This document shows positions 22,963-30,733 of a DNA stretch of 34,115 bases, piece by piece. The DNA is taken from positions 791,718 to 825,832 of the forward strand of contig NZ_LIGI01000001.1 of assembly GCF_001273955.1 (NCBI RefSeq), read 5' to 3'. This DNA is from Bacillus sp. FJAT-27245 (lineage in GTDB: Bacteria > Bacillota > Bacilli > Bacillales > Cytobacillaceae). The notes under the pieces were generated by a model that did no database searches, was not told where the DNA came from, and was given only the letters and a program-made list of their open reading frames with translations. Position 1 is the stretch's first letter; each line of letters starts with the position of its first letter. Position numbers and translations under genes: made by a program.

Positions 22963-24732
22963 TTACCCCCTGGAATGTACAAGGGCTTGTCCTGGTTCGC
23001 CTGCCTTTTGTTTAATGGCTGATAATGTGGCGCATTCCCTAAAGGCGAAATGTTTGCATCCCAGACATTTGTCTTTATCTAGTTCTTTTAGCGCAAAATT
23101 AATCGCATCGCCCGTATGGCTGAAAAAATGTTCTCTGCCAATAAAATCATATAAGCCCGTTTTCTTCAGAAGTTCCAGCGGCCCAGGTTTAAGCCCGGTT
23201 ATTAAAACCCTTCCCTGGGCGGAGAAATCTTTAACGATACTTGAAAGGTGCGATTCACCAGTCGTATCCATGAAGGGGACCTTGCCAAGCCTTAAGATTA
23301 GGATCTTCGGTTTATAGTTTATTGTATTTAGTATAGTTTGTTCAAATGTTTGCGCGGCCCCGAAGAAAAGGGGGCCTTCAACCGTGTAAATACTGATTTG
23401 GGGACAGTCATGTGAATTGCCCGCCGCTGACTGCAGATTCACGGCTTGCAGCTTATGATTGTCGTTGGGCAGAACTTTTGCCGTCACCAGGGCGTCACCC
23501 ATCCTCTTTGTGAAAATAATGACAGCGAGGAGCAGCCCTACCTGTACGGCCACTGTAAGGTTGACAAAAACGGTAAGGAAGAAGGTGACAACCAGTATGA
23601 GTGAATCAAGTGTTTTTGTTTTAAGAACGCTGTAAAAAACTGTTTTCTCGCTCATATTCCACGCAACCACCATCAAGATTGGCGCCATGCTGGCAAGAGG
23701 AATTTTTGAAGCGTGGGGTGCAAACAGGACAAGTACTAGGAGGACAACAAGTCCATGGATGATTCCCGACAATGGGGAAACGGCTCCATTTTTAATATTG
23801 GTGGCGGTCCTGGCAAGCGCCCCTGTTGCGGGAATCCCCCCGAATAATGGGGCAATCATGTTGGCCGCACCCTGGCCCATTAATTCCCGGTTGCTATTAT
23901 GCCTTGTGCCGCTCATCCCATCGGCCACGACTGCTGATAATAAAGATTCAATCGCCCCAAGGATTGCAATGATAAAAGCCGGCTTAAGTAGAAAGCGGAT
24001 TTTTTCGAACGTTATTTCGGGAAAATGGAATTCTGGCATCTTGCCTGGTATCTCCCCGTAAGTGGAGCCGATTGTCGCCACTTGCCCCGGAAACAAATAT
24101 GTGGCAACCAGCGTTGAAATCATTAACCCGATTAGGGGGCCAGGCACCTTAGGGAAGAGTTTTGGCGTGAACAGAACAGTTACTAGGCAAAGTGCTGCCG
24201 TGGCAACGCTGTACAGGTTCACGCTTGGAAAGTGAATTATAATTTCCTTTACATTGTCAAAGAAATATTCATGCCGTTCAACTCTTGTGAGACCAAGGAA
24301 ATTAGGGATTTGCCCTACAAAAATAATAACGGCGATTCCAGCTGTAAATCCTATTGTCACAGGCCGCGGAATGAATTTTATTAATGCGCCGAGGCGGAAA
24401 ATCCCCATTAAAAAGAGAATGATTCCCGCCAGGAAGCCTGCAATCAGGAGATTCTCGAATCCATAGGTCATGACAATTCCGAACAGGATTGGTATAAATG
24501 CGCCAGTCGGGCCGCCAATCTGATACTTTGAGCCGCCCAGCAATGAAATAAGAATTCCCGCAATAATGGTCGTATAGATTCCATTTTCCGGCTTCACCCC
24601 TGAAGCAATCGCGAATGCCATCCCAAGAGGAATCGCAATAATGCCCACAACCAAGCCCGAAATAAGATCTTTTTGAAAGGAGTGAAGAGAATAATTCTTA
24701 TATCTTCCGTCAAAAGCCAACTTGTGCAGCAC
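22963..24732 (-). CDS. SulP-family anion transporter with STAS domain
   Basis: A 589-residue membrane transporter of the SulP/SLC26 family, for sulfate, bicarbonate or related anions. The opening DLISGLVVGIIAIPLGMAFAIASG and the core GGPTGAFIPIL and ELMGQGAANMIAPLFGGIPATGALARTATNIKNGAVSPLSGI are family marks. After about 11-14 helices a STAS domain follows (about 445-555), with FMDTTGESHLSSI around the usual switch position. The tail has KCLGCKHFAFREC, a CxxC plus Cys beyond the STAS domain that SulP proteins usually lack. The substrate cannot be assigned. It is first of a two-gene operon with the ArsR-type regulator. Confidence 0.92.
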   Translation of the reverse strand: MLHKLAFDGRYKNYSLHSFQKDLISGLVVGIIAIPLGMAFAIASGVKPENGIYTTIIAGILISLLGGSKYQIGGPTGAFIPILFGIVMTYGFENLLIAGFLAGIILFLMGIFRLGALIKFIPRPVTIGFTAGIAVIIFVGQIPNFLGLTRVERHEYFFDNVKEIIIHFPSVNLYSVATAALCLVTVLFTPKLFPKVPGPLIGLMISTLVATYLFPGQVATIGSTYGEIPGKMPEFHFPEITFEKIRFLLKPAFIIAILGAIESLLSAVVADGMSGTRHNSNRELMGQGAANMIAPLFGGIPATGALARTATNIKNGAVSPLSGIIHGLVVLLVLVLFAPHASKIPLASMAPILMVVAWNMSEKTVFYSVLKTKTLDSLILVVTFFLTVFVNLTVAVQVGLLLAVIIFTKRMGDALVTAKVLPNDNHKLQAVNLQSAAGNSHDCPQISIYTVEGPLFFGAAQTFEQTILNTINYKPKILILRLGKVPFMDTTGESHLSSIVKDFSAQGRVLITGLKPGPLELLKKTGLYDFIGREHFFSHTGDAINFALKELDKDKCLGCKHFAFRECATLSAIKQKAGEPGQALVHSRG

Positions 24733-24757
24733 ACTTACACTTCCTTGTTTTTAATAT

Positions 24758-24785
24758 TTGTATATTTGATTATTTGAATATACAA
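24758..24785 (-). promoter_or_regulatory. Operator-like dyad upstream of sulP
   Basis: TTGTATATT-N10-AATATACAA, a perfect 9-bp inverted repeat, 26-53 bases before the SulP start and flanked by AATATT on both sides. This is the expected site for the co-encoded ArsR-type repressor. Confidence 0.55.
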
Positions 24786-24886
24786 CATAAATATTACGCT
24801 ATTTGCTTGGCAAGTCAATGATTTTGTTTTGTAAAAAATGATATTTTCTATTTTGGATGATATTCTGCATAGAGGAGGGATTTAGT

Positions 24887-25567
24887 GTGCTGATCGAATA
24901 TATTGCAACAACCCTGGAAGATGCGTTACTAATCGAAGAGTCCGGGGCGGACAGGATTGAACTGGTTTCCGCACTGACAGAGGGAGGATTAACGCCAAGT
25001 TATGCGATGGTTGAGGCGGTTGTTAAGTATACTGAAATTCCGGTAAATGTTATGATCCGGCCGCATAGCCAGTCGTTTGTCTATTCAGAAGCTGACCTGG
25101 AGATTATGAGGAAAGATATTGCTATCGCGGGCTCATTGGGTGCGAACGGAGTGGTTTTTGGCGTTCTTACCGAGGAAAACGAAATAAATCGTGAAGCTCT
25201 GGAAAGTTTACTAGGAGAATGCAGCGGCTTGGAGGTGACGTTCCACCGGGCGATTGATTCGACAAGCAATCCAGTTCTTTCGGCACAGTTTCTGTCCCAA
25301 TATAAGGAGATAAACAGCATCTTAACCTCTGGCGGGATTGGAAGCCTCACCAGCCGGCTAAAAACAATCAATGATATGAAAATTGCTTCAGGCCACATTT
25401 CCATACTGGTAGGAGGCGGGTTAACGAGGGAAAATGTTCTCTCCGTTCATTCTGCCACAAACACTTGCCACTACCATTTTGGGACAGCTATACGGAAAAA
25501 TAATAGCCCGGTAAGAGCCATTGACCTGGATGAGGCAAAATCGATTGTCCGGATTTTAAAAGGATGA
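24887..25567 (+). CDS. cutC: CutC family protein (copper homeostasis)
   Basis: A 226-residue cytoplasmic TIM-barrel protein. Family blocks are GADRIELVSALTEGGLTPS, NVMIRPHSQSFVYS, EVTFHRAID and ILTSGGIGSLTSRL, then ILVGGGLTRENV. CutC was named for copper tolerance in E. coli but its direct role is doubtful; the fold suggests an enzyme. GTG 24887 is chosen, with GAGGAGGGA (24872-24880) just upstream; an in-frame start at 24857 has no site. It is divergent from the SulP operon and monocistronic. Confidence 0.93.
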   Translation: MLIEYIATTLEDALLIEESGADRIELVSALTEGGLTPSYAMVEAVVKYTEIPVNVMIRPHSQSFVYSEADLEIMRKDIAIAGSLGANGVVFGVLTEENEINREALESLLGECSGLEVTFHRAIDSTSNPVLSAQFLSQYKEINSILTSGGIGSLTSRLKTINDMKIASGHISILVGGGLTRENVLSVHSATNTCHYHFGTAIRKNNSPVRAIDLDEAKSIVRILKG

Positions 25568-25570
25568 GAA

Positions 25571-25596
25571 AAGGGGCCTTGTTTCCCTGGCCCCTT
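25571..25596. terminator. Bidirectional terminator
   Basis: AAGGGGCC / GGCCCCTT with a 10-base loop between cutC (plus) and the 66-residue gene (minus); the U-run is better on the minus strand. Confidence 0.8.
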
Positions 25597-25795
25597 ACTT
25601 TGCAAAAAAATAATGAATGCAATTTTCTTGTGGTTCTTTCTTCTTAACGAGGCATGGATCGTTCTTGCCAAGTTTTTGGCCAATCATTTTATCCAGGCGT
25701 TCACTTACCTTATGGTTAACAGGGCTGGCATACACGGCCATACCGAGCACGAAAAAAGAGGCGGTGATTAGAATGGCGATGAGCAGGCGTTTCAT
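25595..25795 (-). CDS. Small secreted or membrane-anchored protein (66 aa)
   Basis: The N-terminal 24 residues form a signal peptide or anchor (KRLLIAILITASFFVLGMAV, then YASP). The mature part is basic with two Cys (in DPCLVKKK and ENCIHYFF). A TGGGGGAAAA site precedes the ATG. The family is not recognised. Convergent with cutC. Confidence 0.6.
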   Translation of the reverse strand: MKRLLIAILITASFFVLGMAVYASPVNHKVSERLDKMIGQKLGKNDPCLVKKKEPQENCIHYFFAK

Positions 25796-25993
25796 TTTCG
25801 TTTTCCCCCAGTGGTATCGAATATCCTACTATGAGTTTAACAGCATTTCAACGTTAAAAAATTCTGGGATTTGTCAAAAAAAGCAATTATTGTCCGGAGA
25901 GAAAAGGACAAAACGAAAAGGGAGGCAAAGTTTCAGTCACCAAACGGCTCCATTTTCCTCCCCGGTAAGTAATCTTTTAGAAGAGAAAAGATG

Positions 25994-26404
25994 TTAGTGT
26001 CTCCTCCTCAAATTCTTGTTGAAAATTCTTACTTGCGAAACATCATTTTCAGCTTCCTTTGTAAAAAGGAAGTCTTTTTTGCGGGTAAGGCCTTCCAGCC
26101 TCCTCACCGCCTCATCAAATTCCTCATTATTCATTTGTTTGGTTGCAAGCAAAGAACATAATAGAGCGAATGCAATCGCTGTAGTTTCTACTTTCACTTC
26201 AACCTGTATATCCACATCTGAATTTCCGCTCTGGCCTATGCTGTTTATCGTTTCATTGTTTATTTTTACTATGTCTTCAACTGCTGAGACGGCCTCGGCT
26301 TCATTCGTGTTTTCCAAAAAGGTTTCTTCCGATTTATTGATACGCACATTTTCCCGCCCATCACGAGTACGGCGCAATCTGTTTCTCCCCTTGTTTTCTT
26401 CCAT
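25994..26404 (-). CDS. Hypothetical SGNS-VDI protein 1 (136 aa)
   Basis: 136 residues with a basic Arg-rich start, a middle segment IKINNETINSIGQSGNSDVD then IQVEVKVETTAIAFALLCSLL, and a charged tail. The alternating polar/hydrophobic strand (DVDIQVEVKVE) followed by a small hydrophobic segment slightly resembles the spore coat X/V domain, but I would not assign it. It shares the SGNS-x-VDI motif with the next two genes on the same strand, and has a GAGGTGAAACC site. Probably an exported or spore-surface protein by context only. Confidence 0.65.
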   Translation of the reverse strand: MEENKGRNRLRRTRDGRENVRINKSEETFLENTNEAEAVSAVEDIVKINNETINSIGQSGNSDVDIQVEVKVETTAIAFALLCSLLATKQMNNEEFDEAVRRLEGLTRKKDFLFTKEAENDVSQVRIFNKNLRRRH

Positions 26405-26425
26405 GGTTTCACCTCATCTTTGAAA

Positions 26426-26452
26426 AGGGTGGGGCCGAATGAACCCCACCCT
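26426..26452 (-). terminator. Intrinsic terminator in the SGNS-VDI cluster
   Basis: AGGGTGGGG / CCCCACCCT with a 9-base loop, and UUUU on the minus strand. It separates genes 1 and 2, so they are independently transcribed. Confidence 0.85.
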
Positions 26453-26461
26453 CATTTGAAA

Positions 26462-26794
26462 TTAAATATCAATATCTACATCGACATCTTGATCCTGGTC
26501 ATTATCCTGATCCTGCTCGGATCGTACCCTGGCGTTGCTCCGGCTATTAAGGGTAATATCAACCCTTGAATTACCTGAGTTCGTGACAAAAGACCGGGAA
26601 ATGTTCGTATTTCTGTCAACGTTTCGAACATCCGCTTCCGCTTCGGCCTCTGACCTAGTTCGGATATCATTTTCAATGTCATTTTCGAAGTTTACATCAA
26701 CTTCGGTATTCGTATTGTTTCCTCGGTTCCTTTCAAACCTTTCTCTTTCAAAGCGTTCCCTATTAATACGGCGGCGCCTTCTTTTTCGTCCCAT
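26462..26794 (-). CDS. Hypothetical SGNS-VDI protein 2 (110 aa)
   Basis: An extremely biased protein: Arg-rich start (GRKRRRRRINRERFERERFE), then Asn/Asp/Glu/Arg repeats and the ending QDQDNDQDQDVDVDIDI. Its core VTNSGNSRVDITLNSRSNARV is nearly identical to that of protein 3, so the two arose by duplication. Alternating V/D residues could form a beta-strand stack or bind cations. No signal peptide. The ribosome site CAGGAGGCAG precedes the ATG. Family not recognised. Confidence 0.75.
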   Translation of the reverse strand: MGRKRRRRRINRERFERERFERNRGNNTNTEVDVNFENDIENDIRTRSEAEAEADVRNVDRNTNISRSFVTNSGNSRVDITLNSRSNARVRSEQDQDNDQDQDVDVDIDI

Positions 26795-26933
26795 TTTACT
26801 GCCTCCTGAATTTTGTTTTTTATAAAAACTAAGAAAATAAAATTTTACTTGTTCCCGTACAGGATTGAATTTTGATGTATTGCTGTTTCCCTATCCCGGG
26901 AACAGAGGTCCAATCTACTTGCGGTTATACAGA

Positions 26934-27251
26934 TTAAAAGTCAGCATCAATATCGATATCCTGCTCCTGGTCATTATCCTGGTCCTGTTCAGAAACCACC
27001 CGGGAGTTGCTCCTGCTGTTCAACCTGATATCAACCCTCGAATTACCCGAGTTTGTTACCGTTGCCCGGGCAATATTTGTGTTCTTGTCTGTATTGCGGA
27101 CATCTGCTTCCGCTGCGGACTCGGCGTTGCTGCGGACGGTGTTGTCGAGTTCGGTATCAAAGTCAACATTTACATCCACGTTCGTATTGCCCCGCCGGTT
27201 GTTGCGGAACAAGTTTTGATTGCCAAAATCATCAAATTCCCTATGAGACAT
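26934..27251 (-). CDS. Hypothetical SGNS-VDI protein 3 (105 aa)
   Basis: A paralogue of protein 2: blocks NTNVDVNVDFDTELDNTVRS, then AESAAEADVRNTDKNTNIA and RATVTNSGNSRVDIRLNSRS, then SEQDQDNDQEQDIDIDADF. It lacks the Arg-rich start. ATG 27251 is chosen, because AAAGGAG lies 8 bases before it; an in-frame GTG at 27260 overlaps the site. The nucleotide sequence is also clearly similar to gene 2, so the duplication is fairly recent. The function is unknown. Confidence 0.75.
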   Translation of the reverse strand: MSHREFDDFGNQNLFRNNRRGNTNVDVNVDFDTELDNTVRSNAESAAEADVRNTDKNTNIARATVTNSGNSRVDIRLNSRSNSRVVSEQDQDNDQEQDIDIDADF

Positions 27252-27466
27252 TCTTTCCACTCCTTTCCCTCATGCTTACTAGCTAGCTTATTCATAGTGA
27301 TGAAAGCGGACTAGACGTATGAAGGAGGACAAATACCCGTTTTTATCCCACTCATGGCGGACAGTGGGAGGGTACTGCATTTTGCAGGAAACCAGTGATA
27401 TAAGGTTTCTTTCCAAAAGCTTAACAGCCAGCCAAATTATCTTTTTTTGGAAAAATGGATTATTGT

Positions 27467-27516
27467 TTGACAGTCAAATGTACATTTGAATATCATATAA
27501 TCAAATGGTTGTTTGA
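27467..27516 (+). promoter_or_regulatory. cad promoter with two CadC-type operators
   Basis: TTGACA (27467-27472), 18 bp, TATCAT (27491-27496). Operator 1 is TCAAATGTACATTTGA (27474-27489), a perfect 16-bp palindrome within the spacer. Operator 2 is TCAAATGGTTGTTTGA (27501-27516), with 5-bp arms, between the -10 and the ribosome site. Confidence 0.8.
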
Positions 27517-27529
27517 ATGAGGTGGGAGT

Positions 27530-27904
27530 ATGGCCCGGCAAGATATATGTGAAGTTGTTTCAGTCAATAAAGATAAAGTGGATCAAGTTAAGGAGATGCT
27601 CCAACATCAAAGTACTGGTGGGGTGGCGAAAATTTTCAAAGCCCTGTCCGATGATACGAGGTTGAAAATTGCTTACGCCTTGGCGATAGAAGAGGAGCTT
27701 TGCGTCTGTGATGTAGCGACTATCGTTGGATCTTCCGTTGCGACGGCCTCCCATCATTTACGGACCCTCCGCAACCTTGGCTTAGCAAAATTCAGGAAGG
27801 AAGGCAAGCTCGTCTTTTATTCGCTGGATGACGACCATGTGAAACAGCTTATCGAGATTGCCTTTGAACATCATGAGGAGGTGGCTGGGCGTGGCCGAAA
27901 CTAA
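27530..27904 (+). CDS. cadC: CadC-type ArsR/SmtB metal-responsive repressor
   Basis: A 124-residue winged-helix repressor released by Cd(II), Pb(II) or Zn(II). The metal-site cysteines C7 (DICEV) and C58, C60 (ELCVCDV) occupy the same numbers as in Staphylococcus pI258 CadC. The recognition helix is in SSVATASHHLRTLRNLGLA, and the wing in RKEGKLVFYSLDDDH. The ribosome site GAGGTGGGA precedes the ATG. It overlaps the cadA start region by 14 bases (GTG 27891), so translation is coupled. It should repress the operon through the two dyads upstream. Confidence 0.95.
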   Translation: MARQDICEVVSVNKDKVDQVKEMLQHQSTGGVAKIFKALSDDTRLKIAYALAIEEELCVCDVATIVGSSVATASHHLRTLRNLGLAKFRKEGKLVFYSLDDDHVKQLIEIAFEHHEEVAGRGRN

Positions 27905-30002
27905 ACAGATTTTTCGTATTGAGGGGCTTTCCTGAGCGAGCTGCGCGGCGAAGTTCGAAAAGAACGTCAAGCACCTGGATGGTGTTTCTAACGCAGCTAT
28001 CAATTTTGGCGCTTCAAAAATAACCGTGTACGGAACAGCAACAATTGAGGAAATCGAAGAAGCGGGCGCCTTTGACCGGCTGAAAATTTTCCCGGAGAGA
28101 GCTGCTGCTTCCGAAACGGTACAAGAGCCTTTTTTCAAAAAATACGCCAGGGTAATCATTTCATTGGCTTTCGTCCTGATGGGATACGCTTCGCACTGGT
28201 TTAATGGGGAGGCTTCTGCCGCATTTTTGCCATTCCTTGCTGCCATTTTGATTGGTGGATATCCATTATTTAAAACCGGCCTGAAAAACTTGGTCCGGCT
28301 TGAATTCGACATGAGGACCTTAATGACGATTGCCATCATAGGGGCGGCAATCATCGGAGAGTGGAGCGAGGGAGCGGTCGTTGTCATCCTGTTCGCGATA
28401 AGCGAAGAACTCGAGAAATTTTCGATGGATAAAGCGAGGGCCTCCATCCGGTCGCTTATGGATATTGCCCCTAAAGAAGCCTTGATCCGCAGGAATGGCG
28501 ATACACTGGTAATTCCGGCTGATGAAATCGAAATCGGCGACATCATGATTGTGAAGCCAGGGCAAAAACTGGCGATGGATGGAATTGTAACGAAAGGGCA
28601 TTCAACGGTTAACCAGGCTGCCATTACAGGGGAATCCGTTCCGGTTGAAAAAAAGGAGCGCGATGATGTGTATGCCGGTACCTTAAATGAAGAAGGAATC
28701 TTGGAAGTAGAGGTAACAAAGCTTGTCGCGGACACGGCAATCGCAAAAATTATCCACCTGGTCGAGGAAGCACAGGCGGAAAAAGCGCCCGCACAGGCTT
28801 TCATTGACCGCTTCGCCAAATATTATACGCCGATAATCATGGCAATTGCCGCACTGGTCGCAATTGTTCCGCCGCTTCTATTCGGAGCGGGCTGGAATGA
28901 ATGGATTTACCAAGGCCTATCGGTATTGGTTGTTGGCTGTCCATGCGCATTGGTCATTTCAACGCCGGTTTCCATTGTCACGGCAATTGGAAATGCCGCC
29001 CGGAACGGAGTTCTAATTAAGGGTGGCATCCACTTGGAGGAAACCGGAGCACTAAATGCCATTGCCTTTGATAAAACCGGTACGCTGACAAAAGGCGTTC
29101 CGGCCGTAACGGACATTATTGCCTTAAAAGGAAAGGATGAAAAAGAGATTCTGTCCGTTTTGGCGGCTCTCGAATACGGGTCCCAACACCCGCTCGCTTC
29201 GGCAATTTTAAAAAAGGCTGAAGATCTCTCCATTCCCTTTAAAGATGTATTCGTTGAAGATGCATCTTCCGTAACCGGGAAGGGAATTAAAGGCAGGATT
29301 AACGGAACATCTTTTTTCGCCGGAAGCCCGGCCTTTATGGCGGACGTTTGCCGGGAAAAAGCGATCCGTCCTCTTCAGGCGCAAATTGAATCGCTACAAA
29401 AGGAAGGAAAGACAGTTATGGCCCTTTTTAGCGAAAAAGATATACTAGCCCTCGTTGGCGTTGCGGATGAGGTACGGGAAAGCAGCCGTGAAGTCATCGA
29501 CAGGCTGCATGGCATGGGCATTAAGAGGACGGTTATGCTGACAGGGGACAATGCGGGAACCGCACGGGCAATTGGGGCACAAACCGGAGTAACCGATATC
29601 CGGGCGGAGCTTCTCCCTGAAGATAAATTGTCAATAATAAAGGAGCTTAGGAAGGATTATGGGAAGGTGGCGATGGTTGGGGATGGAATAAATGACGCCC
29701 CGGCACTTGCCGCTGCAACGATCGGAATCGCGATGGGCGGCGCGGGAACGGACACGGCCCTTGAAACCGCCGATCTAGCCCTGATGGGTGACGATCTCAG
29801 AAAGCTGCCATTCGCTATAAAGTTAAGCAGGAAAGCTCTGGCGATTATTAAGCAGAACATCACTTTCTCGCTCGCGCTAAAGCTTGTGGCGCTCCTTTTG
29901 GTCATCCCTGGGTGGCTGACATTGTGGATTGCAATTTTTGCCGATATGGGAGCGACCCTTCTCGTCACGCTTAATGGATTAAGATTATTGAAGGTAAAGT
30001 AA
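27891..30002 (+). CDS. cadA: CadA Cd/Zn/Pb P1B-type ATPase with in-frame TGA at codon 15
   Basis: A cation-exporting ATPase of 703 codons before the stop. GTG 27891 has a strong site (GAGGAGGTG, 27876-27884). The reading frame opens an HMA metal-binding domain, RIEGLS-(TGA)[11 protein letters not shown], in which TGA (27933-27935) replaces the first Cys of CxxC; the frame then stays open to 30002. The rest is complete: about eight helices, [16 protein letters not shown] (CPC), [20 protein letters not shown]. An internal start at GTG 28026 would give 658 residues without most of the HMA domain, but no ribosome site precedes it. So this is a nonsense-interrupted gene, a selenocysteine codon, or a truncated pump. 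Confidence 0.85.
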
Positions 30003-30040
30003 AAAGGGCAACCTTGTGCGGTTTCTTTCGGGGGAGTGGG

Positions 30041-30673
30041 ATGAATAGCAACTGGAACAAAATCATTTATAAATTTTGGCCGCCGGTCTATGATGTGTTC
30101 TTCAATAAAGGGCCATTTTTAAAAGCGCGGAAGGAACTATTTTCATCCATTCCCTTTTTGAAAAGCGAGCGGATCCTATTTGTCGGAGTCGGGACAGGGG
30201 CGGACCTTATGCAGATTCCTCTGTCCGACCTCAACGTAACCGCGATTGACTTTTCAAAGGAGATGCTTGAAAAGGCAAAAAGGAAAGCGAATGGAAAAAA
30301 GGTTGAATTTCTCGTAATGGATGCGCAGGAATTGTCCTTTCCTGATGAGTCTTTTGATTGGGTTATTGGGAGCCTGATTCTCTCAGTTGTACCTGACGGG
30401 GAAAAAGCGTTCCAGGAGATGGCCAGGGTTGTGAAGAAGGGAGGCGGCATTGTGATATTTGACAAATTTGCTCCCCGCGGTAGAGACTTGGGCCGATTGA
30501 AGAAACTAGTCAGGCCGCTCATCCGCCTTCTCGGTACGGATATCGGAATTTCTTTTGAAAAGGTCATTAGCAGCTCCGAAAACAGGGTAAAGATAAAGGA
30601 AGACAGGGGGATCCTGTTAGGCGGGATGTACCGGAAGATTGTCCTGGAAAGGACAGACGGCGGAAAAATATAA
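30041..30673 (+). CDS. SAM-dependent methyltransferase in the cad operon
   Basis: 210 residues. The SAM motif I is RILFVGVGTGADLMQI; the acidic residue of motif II is in VTAIDFSKEM; further motifs are LVMDAQELSFPDESFDWVIGSLILSVVPD and KKGGGIVIFDKFAP. It resembles phospholipid N-methyltransferase/UbiE-like enzymes, and opens WNKIIYKFWPPVYD as in membrane-associated members. The start is ATG 30041 (GGGGGAGTGGG upstream), 38 bases after cadA. The substrate is unknown; its place between cadA and czcD suggests a role in metal stress, which is inference. Confidence 0.85.
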   Translation: MNSNWNKIIYKFWPPVYDVFFNKGPFLKARKELFSSIPFLKSERILFVGVGTGADLMQIPLSDLNVTAIDFSKEMLEKAKRKANGKKVEFLVMDAQELSFPDESFDWVIGSLILSVVPDGEKAFQEMARVVKKGGGIVIFDKFAPRGRDLGRLKKLVRPLIRLLGTDIGISFEKVISSSENRVKIKEDRGILLGGMYRKIVLERTDGGKI

Positions 30674-30733
30674 CTACTTCGGTGTCGGCTTACTATCCGT
30701 CCGGCCCGGAGCGTAACTTGGGAGGATTTTTAC

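Noticed and set aside
25972-25992. ATCTTTT/AAAAGAT hairpin as terminator of the 136-residue gene
   Set aside because: A weak AT stem without a U-run on the minus strand; not enough to call.
27346-27369. TCCCACT/AGTGGGA inverted repeat upstream of the cad promoter
   Set aside because: A 7-bp stem with no T-run and no link to a promoter or gene end; probably incidental.
28026-30002. CadA as a normal 658-residue protein starting at GTG 28026
   Set aside because: No ribosome site lies before it, while GTG 27891 has a strong one and the codons between encode a recognisable HMA domain. Kept only as an alternative in the cadA entry.
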